Source: Streptomyces dysideae (GTDB taxonomy: Bacteria > Actinomycetota > Actinomycetes > Streptomycetales > Streptomycetaceae). Taken from it: a DNA stretch of 56,200 bases. The notes beneath the pieces were generated by a model. The model did no database searches. It had not been told where the DNA came from and was given only the letters and a program-made list of their open reading frames with translations. The position numbers and the translations under genes were made by a program. Location: contig NZ_KQ949111.1 in the NCBI RefSeq assembly GCF_001514305.1, forward strand, positions 1 through 56,200, given 5' to 3'. Of the stretch, positions 34,209 through 42,445 are shown piece by piece (the first letter of the stretch is position 1; the number at the start of each line of letters is the position of its first letter).

Positions 34209-34809
34209 CACGATCCCGGGCCCACGCTCCGAGGACCAGCTGCCCCACACGGCGCAGGCCGCGGTCAAGATCGTGATCGTGGGCGGCTTCGGAGTCGGCA
34301 AGACGACCATGGTCGGCTCGGTCAGCGAGATCAAACCGCTGACGACCGAGGAGACCATGACGCAGGCCGGCGTCGGGGTCGACGACAACTACGGCTCAGA
34401 AACCAAGACCGCCACCACCGTGGCCATGGACTTCGGCCGCATCAGCATCACCGAACAGCTGGTGCTCTACCTCTTCGGCACCCCCGGCCAGGAGCGCTTC
34501 TGGTTCCTGTGGAACGGCCTGTTCGAGGGCGCGCTGGGCGCGGTGGTGCTGATCGACACCCGCCGCCTGGAGGTCAGTTTCGACGTCATAGGGCGCCTGG
34601 AGGAGCGCGGCGTGCCGTTCGTGGTCGCCGTCAACACCTTCCCGGACGCGCCCCGTTACCCGGTCGCCGACCTGCGTGCGGCGCTCGACCTGTCGGCGGA
34701 GATCCCCATCATCGAGACCGACGTGCGGCGCCGCGCCGCCAGCCGGGACGTGCTGATGACCCTGATGCGCTTCCTGCACTCGCTCGCCATGTCGGGCGCC
34801 CTCAGGTAG
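34189..34809 (+). CDS. rarD: Conservon GTPase (CvnD/RarD)
   Basis: A 206-residue small Ras-like/MglA-type GTP-binding protein. The P-loop is GGFGVGKTT (about 32-40). The G2/switch I threonines are in TTEETMTQAG, and the switch II segment is LFGTPGQERFWFLWNGL. G4 is degenerate: VNTFPD stands in place of NKxD. It should cycle between GDP and GTP and report from the RarA/B/C complex. The ATG at 34189 lies 20 nt inside rarC. Confidence 0.92.
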   Translation: MDFKGSDTIPGPRSEDQLPHTAQAAVKIVIVGGFGVGKTTMVGSVSEIKPLTTEETMTQAGVGVDDNYGSETKTATTVAMDFGRISITEQLVLYLFGTPGQERFWFLWNGLFEGALGAVVLIDTRRLEVSFDVIGRLEERGVPFVVAVNTFPDAPRYPVADLRAALDLSAEIPIIETDVRRRAASRDVLMTLMRFLHSLAMSGALR

Positions 34810-34861
34810 GGCCCGGCTACCCCAACTCCCCAGACACCGCATCCACTTCGGAGCGAGAACT

Positions 34862-36352
34862 GTGACCCCTGAATCCCACTCCATGACCGGTACGGACGAC
34901 CCACTGCTCGGTCCGCCACCCGGCTGCCCCGCCCACGGACTCGGCCCCGGGGGGCTGCACCGGCTCTACGGCCCCGACGCGGCGGACCTGGAGTCCCTGT
35001 ACGAGAATCTCCGCGACCAGCACGGCCCGGTGGCGCCCGTCCTGCTCCACGACGACGTACCGATCTGGGTGGTCCTCGGCCACGCCGAGAACCTGCACAT
35101 GGTGAGCGCGCCCTCGCTGTTCTGCCGGGACAGCCGCATCTGGAACCCGCTGCTGGAGGGCATGGTCAAGCCCGACCACCCGCTGATGCCGCACATCGCC
35201 TGGCAGCCCATCTGCTCCCATGCCGAGGGCGACGAGCACCTGAGGCTGCGCGCCGCGGTCACCGGCGCCATGTCGACCATCGACCACCGAGGCGTCCGCG
35301 GGCAGATCAACCGCTACACCCAGCGCCTCGTCAACCGCTTCTGCGAAGAGGGCACGGCCGATCTCGTAAGCCAGTTCGCCGAGCACCTGCCGATGGCCGT
35401 GATGTGCGAGATCCTCGGCATGCCCGACGAGTACAACGACCGCATCGTCGAGGCCGCCCGCGACTTGATCAGGGGCACCGAGACCGCGATCGCCAGCAAC
35501 GCGTACCTCATGGACGTCCTGATGCGACTCACCGCCCGGCGCCGGGCCCAGCCGGAGGAGGACTTCACCAGCCACCTCATCAACCACCCGGCGCGGCTCA
35601 CCGACGACGAGGTCGGCCAGCATCTGCGCGTCGTGCTGATCGCCGCGTACGAGTCCACGGCCAACCTCATTGCCAACGTGCTGCGCATGGTGCTCACCGA
35701 CCCGCGCTTCCGTGCCCAGCTCAGCGGCGGCCAGATGACGGTGCCCGAAGCGGTGGAGCAGTCCCTGTGGGACGAGCCGCCCCTCAGCAACGTCCTCGGG
35801 TACTTCGCCAAACAGGACACGGAACTGGGCGGCCAGCGCATCCGCAAGGGCGACGGACTGCTCCTCGGGATCGCGCCGGGCAACGTCGACCCGCGCGTAC
35901 GCCCCGACCTCTCGGCCAACATGCAGGGCAACCGCTCCCACCTCGCCTTCGGCGGCGGTCCGCACGAGTGCCCCGGCCAGGACGTCGGCCGCGCCATCGC
36001 CGACACCGGCATCGACGCGCTGCTGATGCGCCTGCCGGACGTTCAACTCGACTGCGACGAAGATGAGTTGGAGTGGCGGCAGTCGATGGCCTCACGCCAC
36101 CTGGTGGAGTTGCCGGTCCACTTCGCACCGAAGCCGCCGCAGGACGTGACACAGAAGCCGAGCCACGCTCCGGTCCTGCCCCAGCGCGCCACCTGGCACG
36201 TCGGCACCTCCCAACCGCAGCCGACGCCCACCCCCGCCGCGCCGGCGCCGCAGCCGGCGGCCCCGCCGCAGTACCCCGCGCCGACGACGCCGGAACCGGC
36301 CCGTCCGATGGGTGCCTGGCAGCGCTTCCTGCGCTGGTGGCGCGGTTACTGA
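34862..36352 (+). CDS. rarE: Conservon cytochrome P450 lacking ExxR (CvnE/RarE, CYP157-like)
   Basis: A 496-residue P450-fold protein. The heme loop FGGGPHECPGQ with Cys370 is intact. The I-helix reads IAAYESTANL, with Ser next to the usual threonine. In the K helix the ExxR motif is replaced by EQSLW (299-303), the hallmark known for CYP157. Residues after about 422 are a Pro/Gln/Thr-rich linker ending in WQRFLRWWRGY, about 75 residues beyond a normal P450. GTG start at 34862 after GGAGCGAG. It is the last gene of the operon, and its stop overlaps the convergent rluA-type gene by 7 nt. The substrate is unknown; a catalytic role is doubtful. Confidence 0.92.
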   Translation: MTPESHSMTGTDDPLLGPPPGCPAHGLGPGGLHRLYGPDAADLESLYENLRDQHGPVAPVLLHDDVPIWVVLGHAENLHMVSAPSLFCRDSRIWNPLLEGMVKPDHPLMPHIAWQPICSHAEGDEHLRLRAAVTGAMSTIDHRGVRGQINRYTQRLVNRFCEEGTADLVSQFAEHLPMAVMCEILGMPDEYNDRIVEAARDLIRGTETAIASNAYLMDVLMRLTARRRAQPEEDFTSHLINHPARLTDDEVGQHLRVVLIAAYESTANLIANVLRMVLTDPRFRAQLSGGQMTVPEAVEQSLWDEPPLSNVLGYFAKQDTELGGQRIRKGDGLLLGIAPGNVDPRVRPDLSANMQGNRSHLAFGGGPHECPGQDVGRAIADTGIDALLMRLPDVQLDCDEDELEWRQSMASRHLVELPVHFAPKPPQDVTQKPSHAPVLPQRATWHVGTSQPQPTPTPAAPAPQPAAPPQYPAPTTPEPARPMGAWQRFLRWWRGY

Positions 36353-37293
36353 CCACCGGCCCACTCGCCGTGGGAGTGCCAGGCCCCGAGGGTCCGCGCA
36401 CTCCGGAACCGGTGCGCCGTCCCCGTGACCGGATCGGTGAACTCCAGCGCCCGCGCCAGCAGTTGGAGCGGCCGCCGGAAGTCGCCGGCCGGCACGGGGT
36501 CGGCCACCACCGGATACAGCGGATCACCGAGGATGGGCACGCCGAGCGCGTTCATATGGACCCGCAGCTGATGGGTCTGCCCGGTGGCGGGCACCAGCCG
36601 GTACCGGCCAAGACCGGCGCGGTGCCCGACGACCTCCACCCGGCTGACGGCGTTGGGCTCGCCCTCGACCTCCCGGGCGGCCAGTACCCCACGCTCCTTC
36701 AGGATCCGGCTGCGCACCATCCGGGGCAGGGCGAGGTCCGGATCGTACGGCGCCACCGCCTCGTACTCCTTGCGCACGCGCCGGTCCCGGAACAGCGTCT
36801 GGTACGCGCCGCGCTCCTCGGGCCGCACCGTGAACAGCACCAGCCCCGCGGTCAGCCGGTCCAGCCGGTGCGCGGCACCCAGCGCCGGAATGCCCAGTTC
36901 CCGGCGCAGCCGCGCCAGCGCGGTCTCGGTGACATGGCTGCCGCGCGGGGTGGTGGCCAGGAAGTGCGGTTTGTCGGCGACGACGATGTGCTCGTCGCGG
37001 TACACGACGTCGACCGGGAACGGCACCGGCACCTCGTCCGGCAGCTCCCGGTGGAACCACACGAACATCCCCGGCACATACGCCGCGTCGGCCGCCACCG
37101 CCGCCCCGTCGGCCCCGACGACGAGCCCGTCCGCGAGCATCCCGTCGATGACGCCCGCTCCCGCCGGGAGCCGCTCCACCAGGTGATCACGCACCGTCGC
37201 CCACGTCCCCGCGGCGGGCAGCCGCACCCGCACCGGATCGACCCCGTCGCGCTGCGGCAGGGGAGAGGGCGGGGGCGGGGTGCGGCGTCTCAT
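36346..37293 (-). CDS. RluA-family pseudouridine synthase
   Basis: A 315-residue pseudouridine synthase that isomerises uridines in rRNA or tRNA. The catalytic motif is HRLDRLTAGLVLF, with the aspartate nucleophile. The motif III region ends in GQTHQLRVHMNALGVPILGD. The first 70 residues contain an S4-like stretch (RVRLPAAGTWATVRDHLVERL). The ATG at 37293 has no visible ribosome binding site. It is convergent with the conservon P450 gene (7-nt overlap). The exact RNA target cannot be assigned. Confidence 0.88.
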   Translation of the reverse strand: MRRRTPPPPSPLPQRDGVDPVRVRLPAAGTWATVRDHLVERLPAGAGVIDGMLADGLVVGADGAAVAADAAYVPGMFVWFHRELPDEVPVPFPVDVVYRDEHIVVADKPHFLATTPRGSHVTETALARLRRELGIPALGAAHRLDRLTAGLVLFTVRPEERGAYQTLFRDRRVRKEYEAVAPYDPDLALPRMVRSRILKERGVLAAREVEGEPNAVSRVEVVGHRAGLGRYRLVPATGQTHQLRVHMNALGVPILGDPLYPVVADPVPAGDFRRPLQLLARALEFTDPVTGTAHRFRSARTLGAWHSHGEWAGGQ

Positions 37294-37377
37294 CACGATC
37301 AAGCGTAAGACCCGTCGAACGCGCTGATCAGCCGAAAACCCGTTGGGCCCGCTCCCGCCCGTTGGCAGGATGCGGCC

Positions 37378-37980
37378 ATGCCCTACTTGACCAGCCCCGC
37401 CCTGCCCACCGGAACCCTCGCGAGCACCCCGCAGCCCACCCTCCCCGCCGGGGACGGCCTGCTCCTGCGCCCCTGGCGGCCGTCGGACGCGCCCGCCGTC
37501 CACGAGGCCTTCCAGGACCCGGTCATGCACCAGTGGCACGCCCGTGCCGCCGACTCCGTGGACGAGGTCGGCGGCTGGATCGAGCAGTGGCTGAAGGACT
37601 GGACCGAGGAACGGACCGCCCAGTGGGCCGTCGTCGCCGCGGACCCCGACCGCCTCCTGGGCCGCGTGGCACTCCGCGAGATACGGCTCGACGACGGCCA
37701 GGCCGAGGTGGCCTACTGGACCACCTCCGCGGCCCGCGGCCAGGGCGTCGCCGCCCGCGCTACGACCACCCTCGCCCGCTGGGCCCTCGCCGACACCGGC
37801 TTCCACCGTCTGGAACTCCTGCACGCCGTCCGCAACGAGGCCTCCTGCCGCGTGGCCACCAAGACCGGCTTCACCCTGGAGGGCACCAAGCGCAGCGCCC
37901 TGCTCCACCAGGACGGCTGGCACGACATGCACCTCCACGCGCGCGTGCGGGGCGACTGGCCGACCTACACGGCCTCCTGA
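37378..37980 (+). CDS. GNAT-family N-acetyltransferase
   Basis: A 200-residue acetyltransferase of the RimJ/RimL type. The core includes LLRPWRPSDAPAVHEAF, the acetyl-CoA loop TTSAARGQGVAARATTTL and the motif B helix HRLELLHAVRNEASCRVATKTGF. The substrate may be a protein N-terminus or an amine. GGCAGGA precedes the ATG. Its 3' end overlaps the permease stump on the opposite strand by 16 nt. Confidence 0.87.
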   Translation: MPYLTSPALPTGTLASTPQPTLPAGDGLLLRPWRPSDAPAVHEAFQDPVMHQWHARAADSVDEVGGWIEQWLKDWTEERTAQWAVVAADPDRLLGRVALREIRLDDGQAEVAYWTTSAARGQGVAARATTTLARWALADTGFHRLELLHAVRNEASCRVATKTGFTLEGTKRSALLHQDGWHDMHLHARVRGDWPTYTAS

Positions 37981-38249
37981 ACCGCCGGCTCCGGTACCGC
38001 GGCCGGAGCCGCCGTCCGCTTCCGGTACGCGCGGAACGCGAGGCCCAGGGCGAGCGTGCTGCCCAGGAACAGCACGGTGAACCACTGGAAGTACCAGTGG
38101 CCGCCCGCCGGGTCGTACACCGCGGCCCGCGGCCAGGCCAGGTTGACCGTGATGAACAGGCCGTACAGCAGCGCGAGGGCGTTGACCGGGACGCCCCAGC
38201 GGCCCAGGGAGAACAGGCGGGCGCTGTTTCGCTCGCATGACGCGGCCAT
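37965..38249 (-). pseudogene. APC-type amino acid permease, C-terminal fragment
   Basis: The 94 codons hold the last two transmembrane helices of an amino acid permease: FSLGRWGVPVNALALLYGLF, TVNLAWPRAAVYDPAGGHWY and FTVLFLGSTLALGLAF, then a basic tail. A complete permease has about 500 residues, so roughly the first 400 are missing. The upstream ATG (38249) lies in sequence unrelated to the family. A terminator and the siderophore-interacting gene follow immediately upstream, so no room remains for the rest. A short functional protein cannot be excluded. Confidence 0.75.
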
Positions 38250-38297
38250 GTCCGGACCGGTCCCAATTCCTCACGCCCCCGCGGCAGCAGAAGCCGA

Positions 38298-38327
38298 AGG
38301 GGTGGCACCTGCGAAGGTGCCACCCCT
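38298..38327. terminator. 13-bp stem with tetraloop
   Basis: AGGGGTGGCACCT (38298-38310) pairs perfectly with AGGTGCCACCCCT (38315-38327) around GCGA. On the minus strand it follows the siderophore-interacting gene and is followed by TCGGCTTCT. Confidence 0.85.
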
Positions 38328-38359
38328 GAGAGGTCGTCAACCGGCCTGCCCGGCCCGGG

Positions 38360-39205
38360 TCATGCGGCGGGCGCCGTGCCCTCCTGCTCCGCCTCGATGC
38401 GCGCGTTCCACTCCCGCTTGGCGGCCTGCCAGCCGTCCTCGTTGTGGCCGAGCCGCCAGTAGCCGGAGACCGACAGATCCTCGCGCGGAATCTGCAGCCC
38501 GACCCGGAGCAGCCGGCGCAGGTCCTTCACGAAAGCCGCCTCGCCGTGCACGAACGCGTGCAGCCTGCCCTCGGGGAACTCCAGTGCCCGTACGGCCTCC
38601 ACCAGCGCCTCGCCGATGGGCCGGCTCCCGCGGTGCAGCCAGACGACCTCCACGTCGGAGTCGATCTTCTGCTCCTCCTCGGGCCCGGAGACCTCCACGA
38701 AGGCGTGCACCCTGGCACCGCCGGGCAGCGACTCCAGAGCGCGGGCGATCGCGGGCAGCGCGCTCTCGTCACCGACGAGCAGATGCCAGTCGGCGCTCGG
38801 ATCGGGGGCGTAGGCGCCGCCGGGGCCCAGGAAGCGGACCGTCTCGCCCGGCTGGGCGCGCATCGCCCACGGGCCGGCCAGGCCCTCGTCGCCGTGCAGC
38901 ACGAAGTCCAGGGTCAGCTCACGGTGTTCGGGATCCCAGGCACGCACCGTGTACGTCCGGATCACCGGCCACTGCTCGCGCGGGAACTCCGCACGGATCC
39001 GCTCCATGTCGAAGGGCTCCGGATAGACCGCGCCCTCCGCGGGGAACAGGATCTTCACGTAATGATCCGTGCAGGTGCCCGCCGCGAAGTCGGCGAGCCC
39101 CTCGCCGCCCAGCACCACACGCTGCATGTGTGGGGTCAGCCGTTCGGTACGGACGACCTGCGCGGAGTGGGGCTTCCGCGGCTTGCGGGCAGGGCGTTCT
39201 GCCAT
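38360..39205 (-). CDS. Siderophore-interacting protein (ferric-siderophore reductase)
   Basis: A 281-residue flavoprotein of the ViuB/SIP family that releases iron from ferric siderophores by reduction in the cytoplasm. The FAD-binding barrel has RTYTVRAWDPEHREL and GPWAMRAQPGETVRFLGPGG. The NAD(P)H-binding half contains LVGDESALPAIARALE and the C-terminal signature SGYWRLGHNEDGW. The ATG at 39205 follows AGGGAGG. An iron box lies 22-37 nt upstream of the start, so it should be repressed by a DmdR/IdeR protein when iron is plentiful. Confidence 0.93.
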   Translation of the reverse strand: MAERPARKPRKPHSAQVVRTERLTPHMQRVVLGGEGLADFAAGTCTDHYVKILFPAEGAVYPEPFDMERIRAEFPREQWPVIRTYTVRAWDPEHRELTLDFVLHGDEGLAGPWAMRAQPGETVRFLGPGGAYAPDPSADWHLLVGDESALPAIARALESLPGGARVHAFVEVSGPEEEQKIDSDVEVVWLHRGSRPIGEALVEAVRALEFPEGRLHAFVHGEAAFVKDLRRLLRVGLQIPREDLSVSGYWRLGHNEDGWQAAKREWNARIEAEQEGTAPAA

Positions 39206-39226
39206 GACGGCCTCCCTCTTTTCAAG

Positions 39227-39242
39227 CTTAGGTTTACCTAAG
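39227..39242. promoter_or_regulatory. Iron box (DmdR/IdeR operator)
   Basis: CTTAGGTTTACCTAAG is a 16-bp palindrome apart from its two central bases and matches the TTAGG...CCTAA pattern of actinobacterial iron boxes. It lies between the ribosome binding site and the upstream promoter region of the siderophore-interacting gene. Confidence 0.85.
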
Positions 39243-39290
39243 TTAGCACCTCTCCCCAGTGAATACCTCCCCCACCCCTTCCCGGTTTTC

Positions 39291-40220
39291 TCACACCTCC
39301 AGTGTCGTCAGCAGCCGCTGCAGTGACCCGCCCAGCCCCCAGCGGACCGCCAGCGCGTCCAGCGCGGCCGGATCGCGCGGTGCCCGCGGCAGCGCCGGGT
39401 CGACGTCCGGCAGCGGGACGTCGTCCGCGACCCGCACGACCGTCGGCGCGACCGCGAGGTACGGCCGTGACTCGTCGAGCCGCTTGCGCTGCGACGGGGT
39501 GAGCTTCGCCTTCGGGTCGTCGACCGCCGCCATGATCCCGGCCAGGTCACCGAACTCGGCCAGCAGCTTGGCAGCCGTCTTCTCGCCGATGCCGGGCACG
39601 CCCGGCAGGCCGTCGCTCGGGTCGCCGCGCAGCAACGCCAGATCCGCGTACCCCCGCCCGTCCACCCCATACTTCTCGCGCAGCCAGGCCTCGTCGGTCA
39701 GCTGGAGCGTGCCCACGCCCTTCAGCGGGTACAGCACCCGCACCCCACGCGCGTCGTCCACCAGCTGGTACAGGTCGCGGTCGCCGGTGACGATGTCGAC
39801 CGGGCCCTTCGCCCGCGCGGTGAACGTGCCGATCACATCGTCCGCCTCGTACCCCTCGACGCCCACGCGCGCGATGCCGAGCGCGTCGAGAACGGCCTCG
39901 ATGACCGGCACCTGCGGCGACAGCGTGTCCGGCACCTCCTCCTCGTCCGGGCCCACCTCGTGCTCCTCGGCGACCCGGTGCGCCTTGTAGGAGGGGATGA
40001 GCTCGACCCGCCACTGGGGCCGCCAGTCGGCGTCCATGCACGCCACCAGCAGGTCGGGCTGGTGGTCCCTGACCAGGCGGTCGATGAACTCCAGCAGCCC
40101 GCGCACGGCGTTCACCGGCGTGCCGTCCGGGGCCTTCACGGAGTCAGGGACGCCGAAGTAGGCGCGGAAGTAGAGCGACGAAGTGTCAAGCAAAAGACAT
40201 TTTTTTGGGCGGGTCGACAT
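39291..40220 (-). CDS. 5'-3' exonuclease (Pol I exonuclease-like)
   Basis: A 309-residue flap/5'-nuclease like the N-terminal domain of DNA polymerase I. It shows LLLDTSSLYFRAYFGV, the acidic metal sites in ACMDADW, GYEADDVIGT and DIVTGDRDLYQLV, and the helix-3-turn-helix GVPGIGEKTAAKLL. It should remove RNA primers or flaps. The start at ATG 40220 has a weak site. Codons 5-7 contain an A7 run (TTTTTTT at 40200-40206 on the plus strand), unusual in such GC-rich DNA. The downstream neighbour is the SIP gene; the ProX stump lies upstream. Confidence 0.88.
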   Translation of the reverse strand: MSTRPKKCLLLDTSSLYFRAYFGVPDSVKAPDGTPVNAVRGLLEFIDRLVRDHQPDLLVACMDADWRPQWRVELIPSYKAHRVAEEHEVGPDEEEVPDTLSPQVPVIEAVLDALGIARVGVEGYEADDVIGTFTARAKGPVDIVTGDRDLYQLVDDARGVRVLYPLKGVGTLQLTDEAWLREKYGVDGRGYADLALLRGDPSDGLPGVPGIGEKTAAKLLAEFGDLAGIMAAVDDPKAKLTPSQRKRLDESRPYLAVAPTVVRVADDVPLPDVDPALPRAPRDPAALDALAVRWGLGGSLQRLLTTLEV

Positions 40221-40329
40221 GCGCCCAGCATGCCACTGACGGCGGGTACGACGCCCGGCTCGACGGCGCCGCCAGGAGCACGCTGAAATCCCGCCCACCT
40301 GCCACGGGGAACGACAGGGGCGGGGCGGG

Positions 40330-40590
40330 TACGACCTGAAGAAGCTCGAGGACCCCGAGGGTGCCTGGGGCCAGGGTGAACAGATCCGCGTCGTGGGCAA
40401 GAAGGACTTCGGCCAGGAGTTCCCCGAACTGCACGGCTGGCTGGAGGACTTCAAGATGACCGAGGAGCAACTCGCGTCGCTCGAAGTGGAGATCCAGAAG
40501 GGTGGCGCCGGAAACGAGAAGGCGTCCGCACGCCGCTGGATGGACGCCCACCCGGGGATCGAGGACAAGCCGGCCCTGGTGGCCGGATAG
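40330..40590 (+). pseudogene. Glycine betaine ABC transporter binding protein (ProX/OpuAC type), C-terminal fragment
   Basis: The 86 residues preserved (YDLKKLEDPEGAWGQGEQIR, then DFGQEFPELHGWLEDFKMTE, EQLASLEVEIQKGG and a WMDAHPGIEDK end) match the C-terminus of glycine betaine-binding proteins. The signal peptide and about 220 residues are missing. Upstream sequence at once becomes the start region of the divergent exonuclease gene, so the gene was cut by a deletion. A terminator is retained downstream. Confidence 0.8.
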
Positions 40591-40665
40591 TCCCCACCGG
40601 ATCCTGACCGACAACTCCGACTGTTCCGACTACTCCGCGAAACCGACCGGTCACCACCGGTCCGG

Positions 40666-40704
40666 GGGGTGGGCCCCGTCGCGCAGGCGGGACCCACCCC
40701 TTCC
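40666..40704 (+). terminator. Terminator retained after the ProX fragment
   Basis: GGGGTGGGCCCC (40666-40677) pairs with GGGACCCACCCC (40689-40700) with one mismatch; TT follows. Confidence 0.6.
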
Positions 40705-41159
40705 GCCGTTCCTCCGCCACGACAAGGATCCGGCCAACCACACAGCGCTACGTCGTCCCCCTGACCGGCCGCGCCAACCCGCCATGCCACCCACCTACTT
40801 CACGCCCCGGCGCGAGCCCGCCGGCACCGCCTCCCACCAGGCCTTCCGCTCCTGACAGAAGGGCGAGAAAGGCCCGGGAACACAGCGGGCGGCCAGCGCA
40901 TTGAACTGAGAGAAGGGTGCTCCGTGCTGAGCGAGGGTCAAGGGTGACGCGAGCGCGCCTCCAGACCTCGGCCCGTCCCGGGAGGTGATCCACTGGCGCG
41001 AACTGTGAGGTCGTACGCTCCCCAATGTGTCGTCGATGTGACGGGCGCCTGAAACGGTTTGCCGAACATGCGTAGGGTGCAGAGAACTCAACAGAAGGTG
41101 TGCGTGGGACGACCTGCGCGAGGACAGTGGACCGACGAGCGAAGGAGGGAGCCGGAGCG
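40705..41159. other. 455-bp intergenic region before the XRE-cupin gene
   Basis: No gene with credible codon usage is seen on either strand. The part next to 41160 carries the AAGGAGGG ribosome binding site and presumably the promoter. I recognise no repeat or remnant in it. Confidence 0.4.
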
Positions 41160-41726
41160 ATGGGCGACCACAAAGAACAGCCTCTTCGGGTGGGCGCGGC
41201 CGTGCGGCGGCGACGCCGTGCGCTGGATCTCACCCTCGCCGTCGTGGCCGAGCGCAGCGGCCTGTCGGTCCCCTTCCTGAGCCAGGTGGAGAACGAGCGG
41301 GCCCGCCCCAGCCGAAGCTCCCTGGAGAAGCTCGCCGACGCCCTGCGCACCACCGCGGTCGAACTCCTCGCCGCCGCCGACCCGGCGTGCAGCGTCGACG
41401 TCGTCCGCGCGGAGACCACGGAACTGGCGCCCGAACCCCAGGCGCGCTCCCTGGTGCGCGGTCACCATCAGATGCACGCCTCGGAGTTCACCGGCGACCA
41501 TGACGCGGGCCGGGAGTTCCAGTACCGCAACGACCAGTTGATGTACGTCGCCGACGGCGCCGTCGAGATCGAGGCCGAGGGCCGCGCCTACCGCCTGGGC
41601 CGCGGCGACACCCTGTACCTCACCGGCGGGGTCCGGCACCGCTGGCGGGCGACCGAGCCGGACACCCGCGTGATCGTCGTCGCGGTGGCCGAGCACATCG
41701 AGGCGGTCCAGGACCGCCGACGCTGA
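41160..41726 (+). CDS. XRE-family regulator with cupin domain
   Basis: A 188-residue transcription factor. An N-terminal Cro/CI helix-turn-helix (LTLAVVAERSGLSVPFLSQV, about 23-42, followed by NERARPSRSSLEKLADAL) is joined to a C-terminal cupin (about 110-180, with YVADGAVEIEAEGRAYRLGRG and LTGGVRHRWRATE). Such proteins sense a small ligand through the cupin. AAGGAGGG lies 10 nt before the ATG. The stop overlaps the start of the next gene (TGATG), so the two are translationally coupled. Confidence 0.9.
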   Translation: MGDHKEQPLRVGAAVRRRRRALDLTLAVVAERSGLSVPFLSQVENERARPSRSSLEKLADALRTTAVELLAAADPACSVDVVRAETTELAPEPQARSLVRGHHQMHASEFTGDHDAGREFQYRNDQLMYVADGAVEIEAEGRAYRLGRGDTLYLTGGVRHRWRATEPDTRVIVVAVAEHIEAVQDRRR

Positions 41727-42445
41727 TGCGGGCCGTCTCACTGGTGCCTTCCCTGACGGAGGCCGTGGCCGTCTCGGCGCCCGGCGTCCTGGTCGGTGTC
41801 ACGGACTGGTGCAGCCATCCGCCGGACCTCGAGGTCGCCCGAATCGGTGGCACCAAGAATCCCAAGGTCGAACAGATCCTCGCGCTCGCCCCCGACCTGG
41901 TGATCGCCAACGAGGAGGAGAACCGCGAGCCCGACGTCGCCGCCCTGCGCACGGCGGGCGTCGAGGTCCTGGTCACGGAGGTGCGGGACGTGGCGCAGGC
42001 CTTCCCGGAACTGGCGCGCGTGCTGGCGGCGTGCGGGGTGACGGCCCGCCCGCGCTGGCTGGACGAGGCGGAGTCGGCCTGGTCGTCGCTGCCGTCGCCG
42101 GAGCGCCGTACGACGGCGGTGGTGCCGATCTGGCGCCGTCCGTGGATGGTGCTGGGCCGCGACACCTTCGCGGGCGACGTACTGGCGAGACTGGGCGTGG
42201 ACCACGTGTACGCACGGCATGCGGACCGCTATCCGCGCGTCCCGTTGGAGGAGCTGCGGGCGAAGGCTCCGGATGTCGTGGTCCTGCCCGACGAGCCGTA
42301 CCGTTTCACGGCCGACGATGGCCCCGAGGCCTTCCAGGGCCTGCCGTGCGCGCTGGTCAGCGGACGGCACCTGACGTGGTACGGCCCGTCCCTGGCCGAG
42401 GCGCCGGGGGTGCTGGCCGAGGCCCTGCGAGCAGCGCACCGCTGA
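41726..42445 (+). CDS. BtuF-like helical-backbone metal/cobalamin-binding protein without signal peptide
   Basis: A 239-residue protein of the periplasmic-binding clan that includes BtuF: MRAVSLVPSLTEAV, VGVTDWCSHP, GTKNPKVEQILALAPDLVIA and LGVDHVYARHADRYPRVPLEEL. It begins directly with the fold and has neither a signal peptide nor a lipobox, so it appears cytoplasmic. It is coupled to the XRE-cupin regulator by a TGATG overlap, which suggests sensing of a corrinoid or other metal ligand. No transporter subunits are near. Its last 89 nt overlap the 3' end of the convergent TDT pseudogene. Confidence 0.85.
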   Translation: MRAVSLVPSLTEAVAVSAPGVLVGVTDWCSHPPDLEVARIGGTKNPKVEQILALAPDLVIANEEENREPDVAALRTAGVEVLVTEVRDVAQAFPELARVLAACGVTARPRWLDEAESAWSSLPSPERRTTAVVPIWRRPWMVLGRDTFAGDVLARLGVDHVYARHADRYPRVPLEELRAKAPDVVVLPDEPYRFTADDGPEAFQGLPCALVSGRHLTWYGPSLAEAPGVLAEALRAAHR

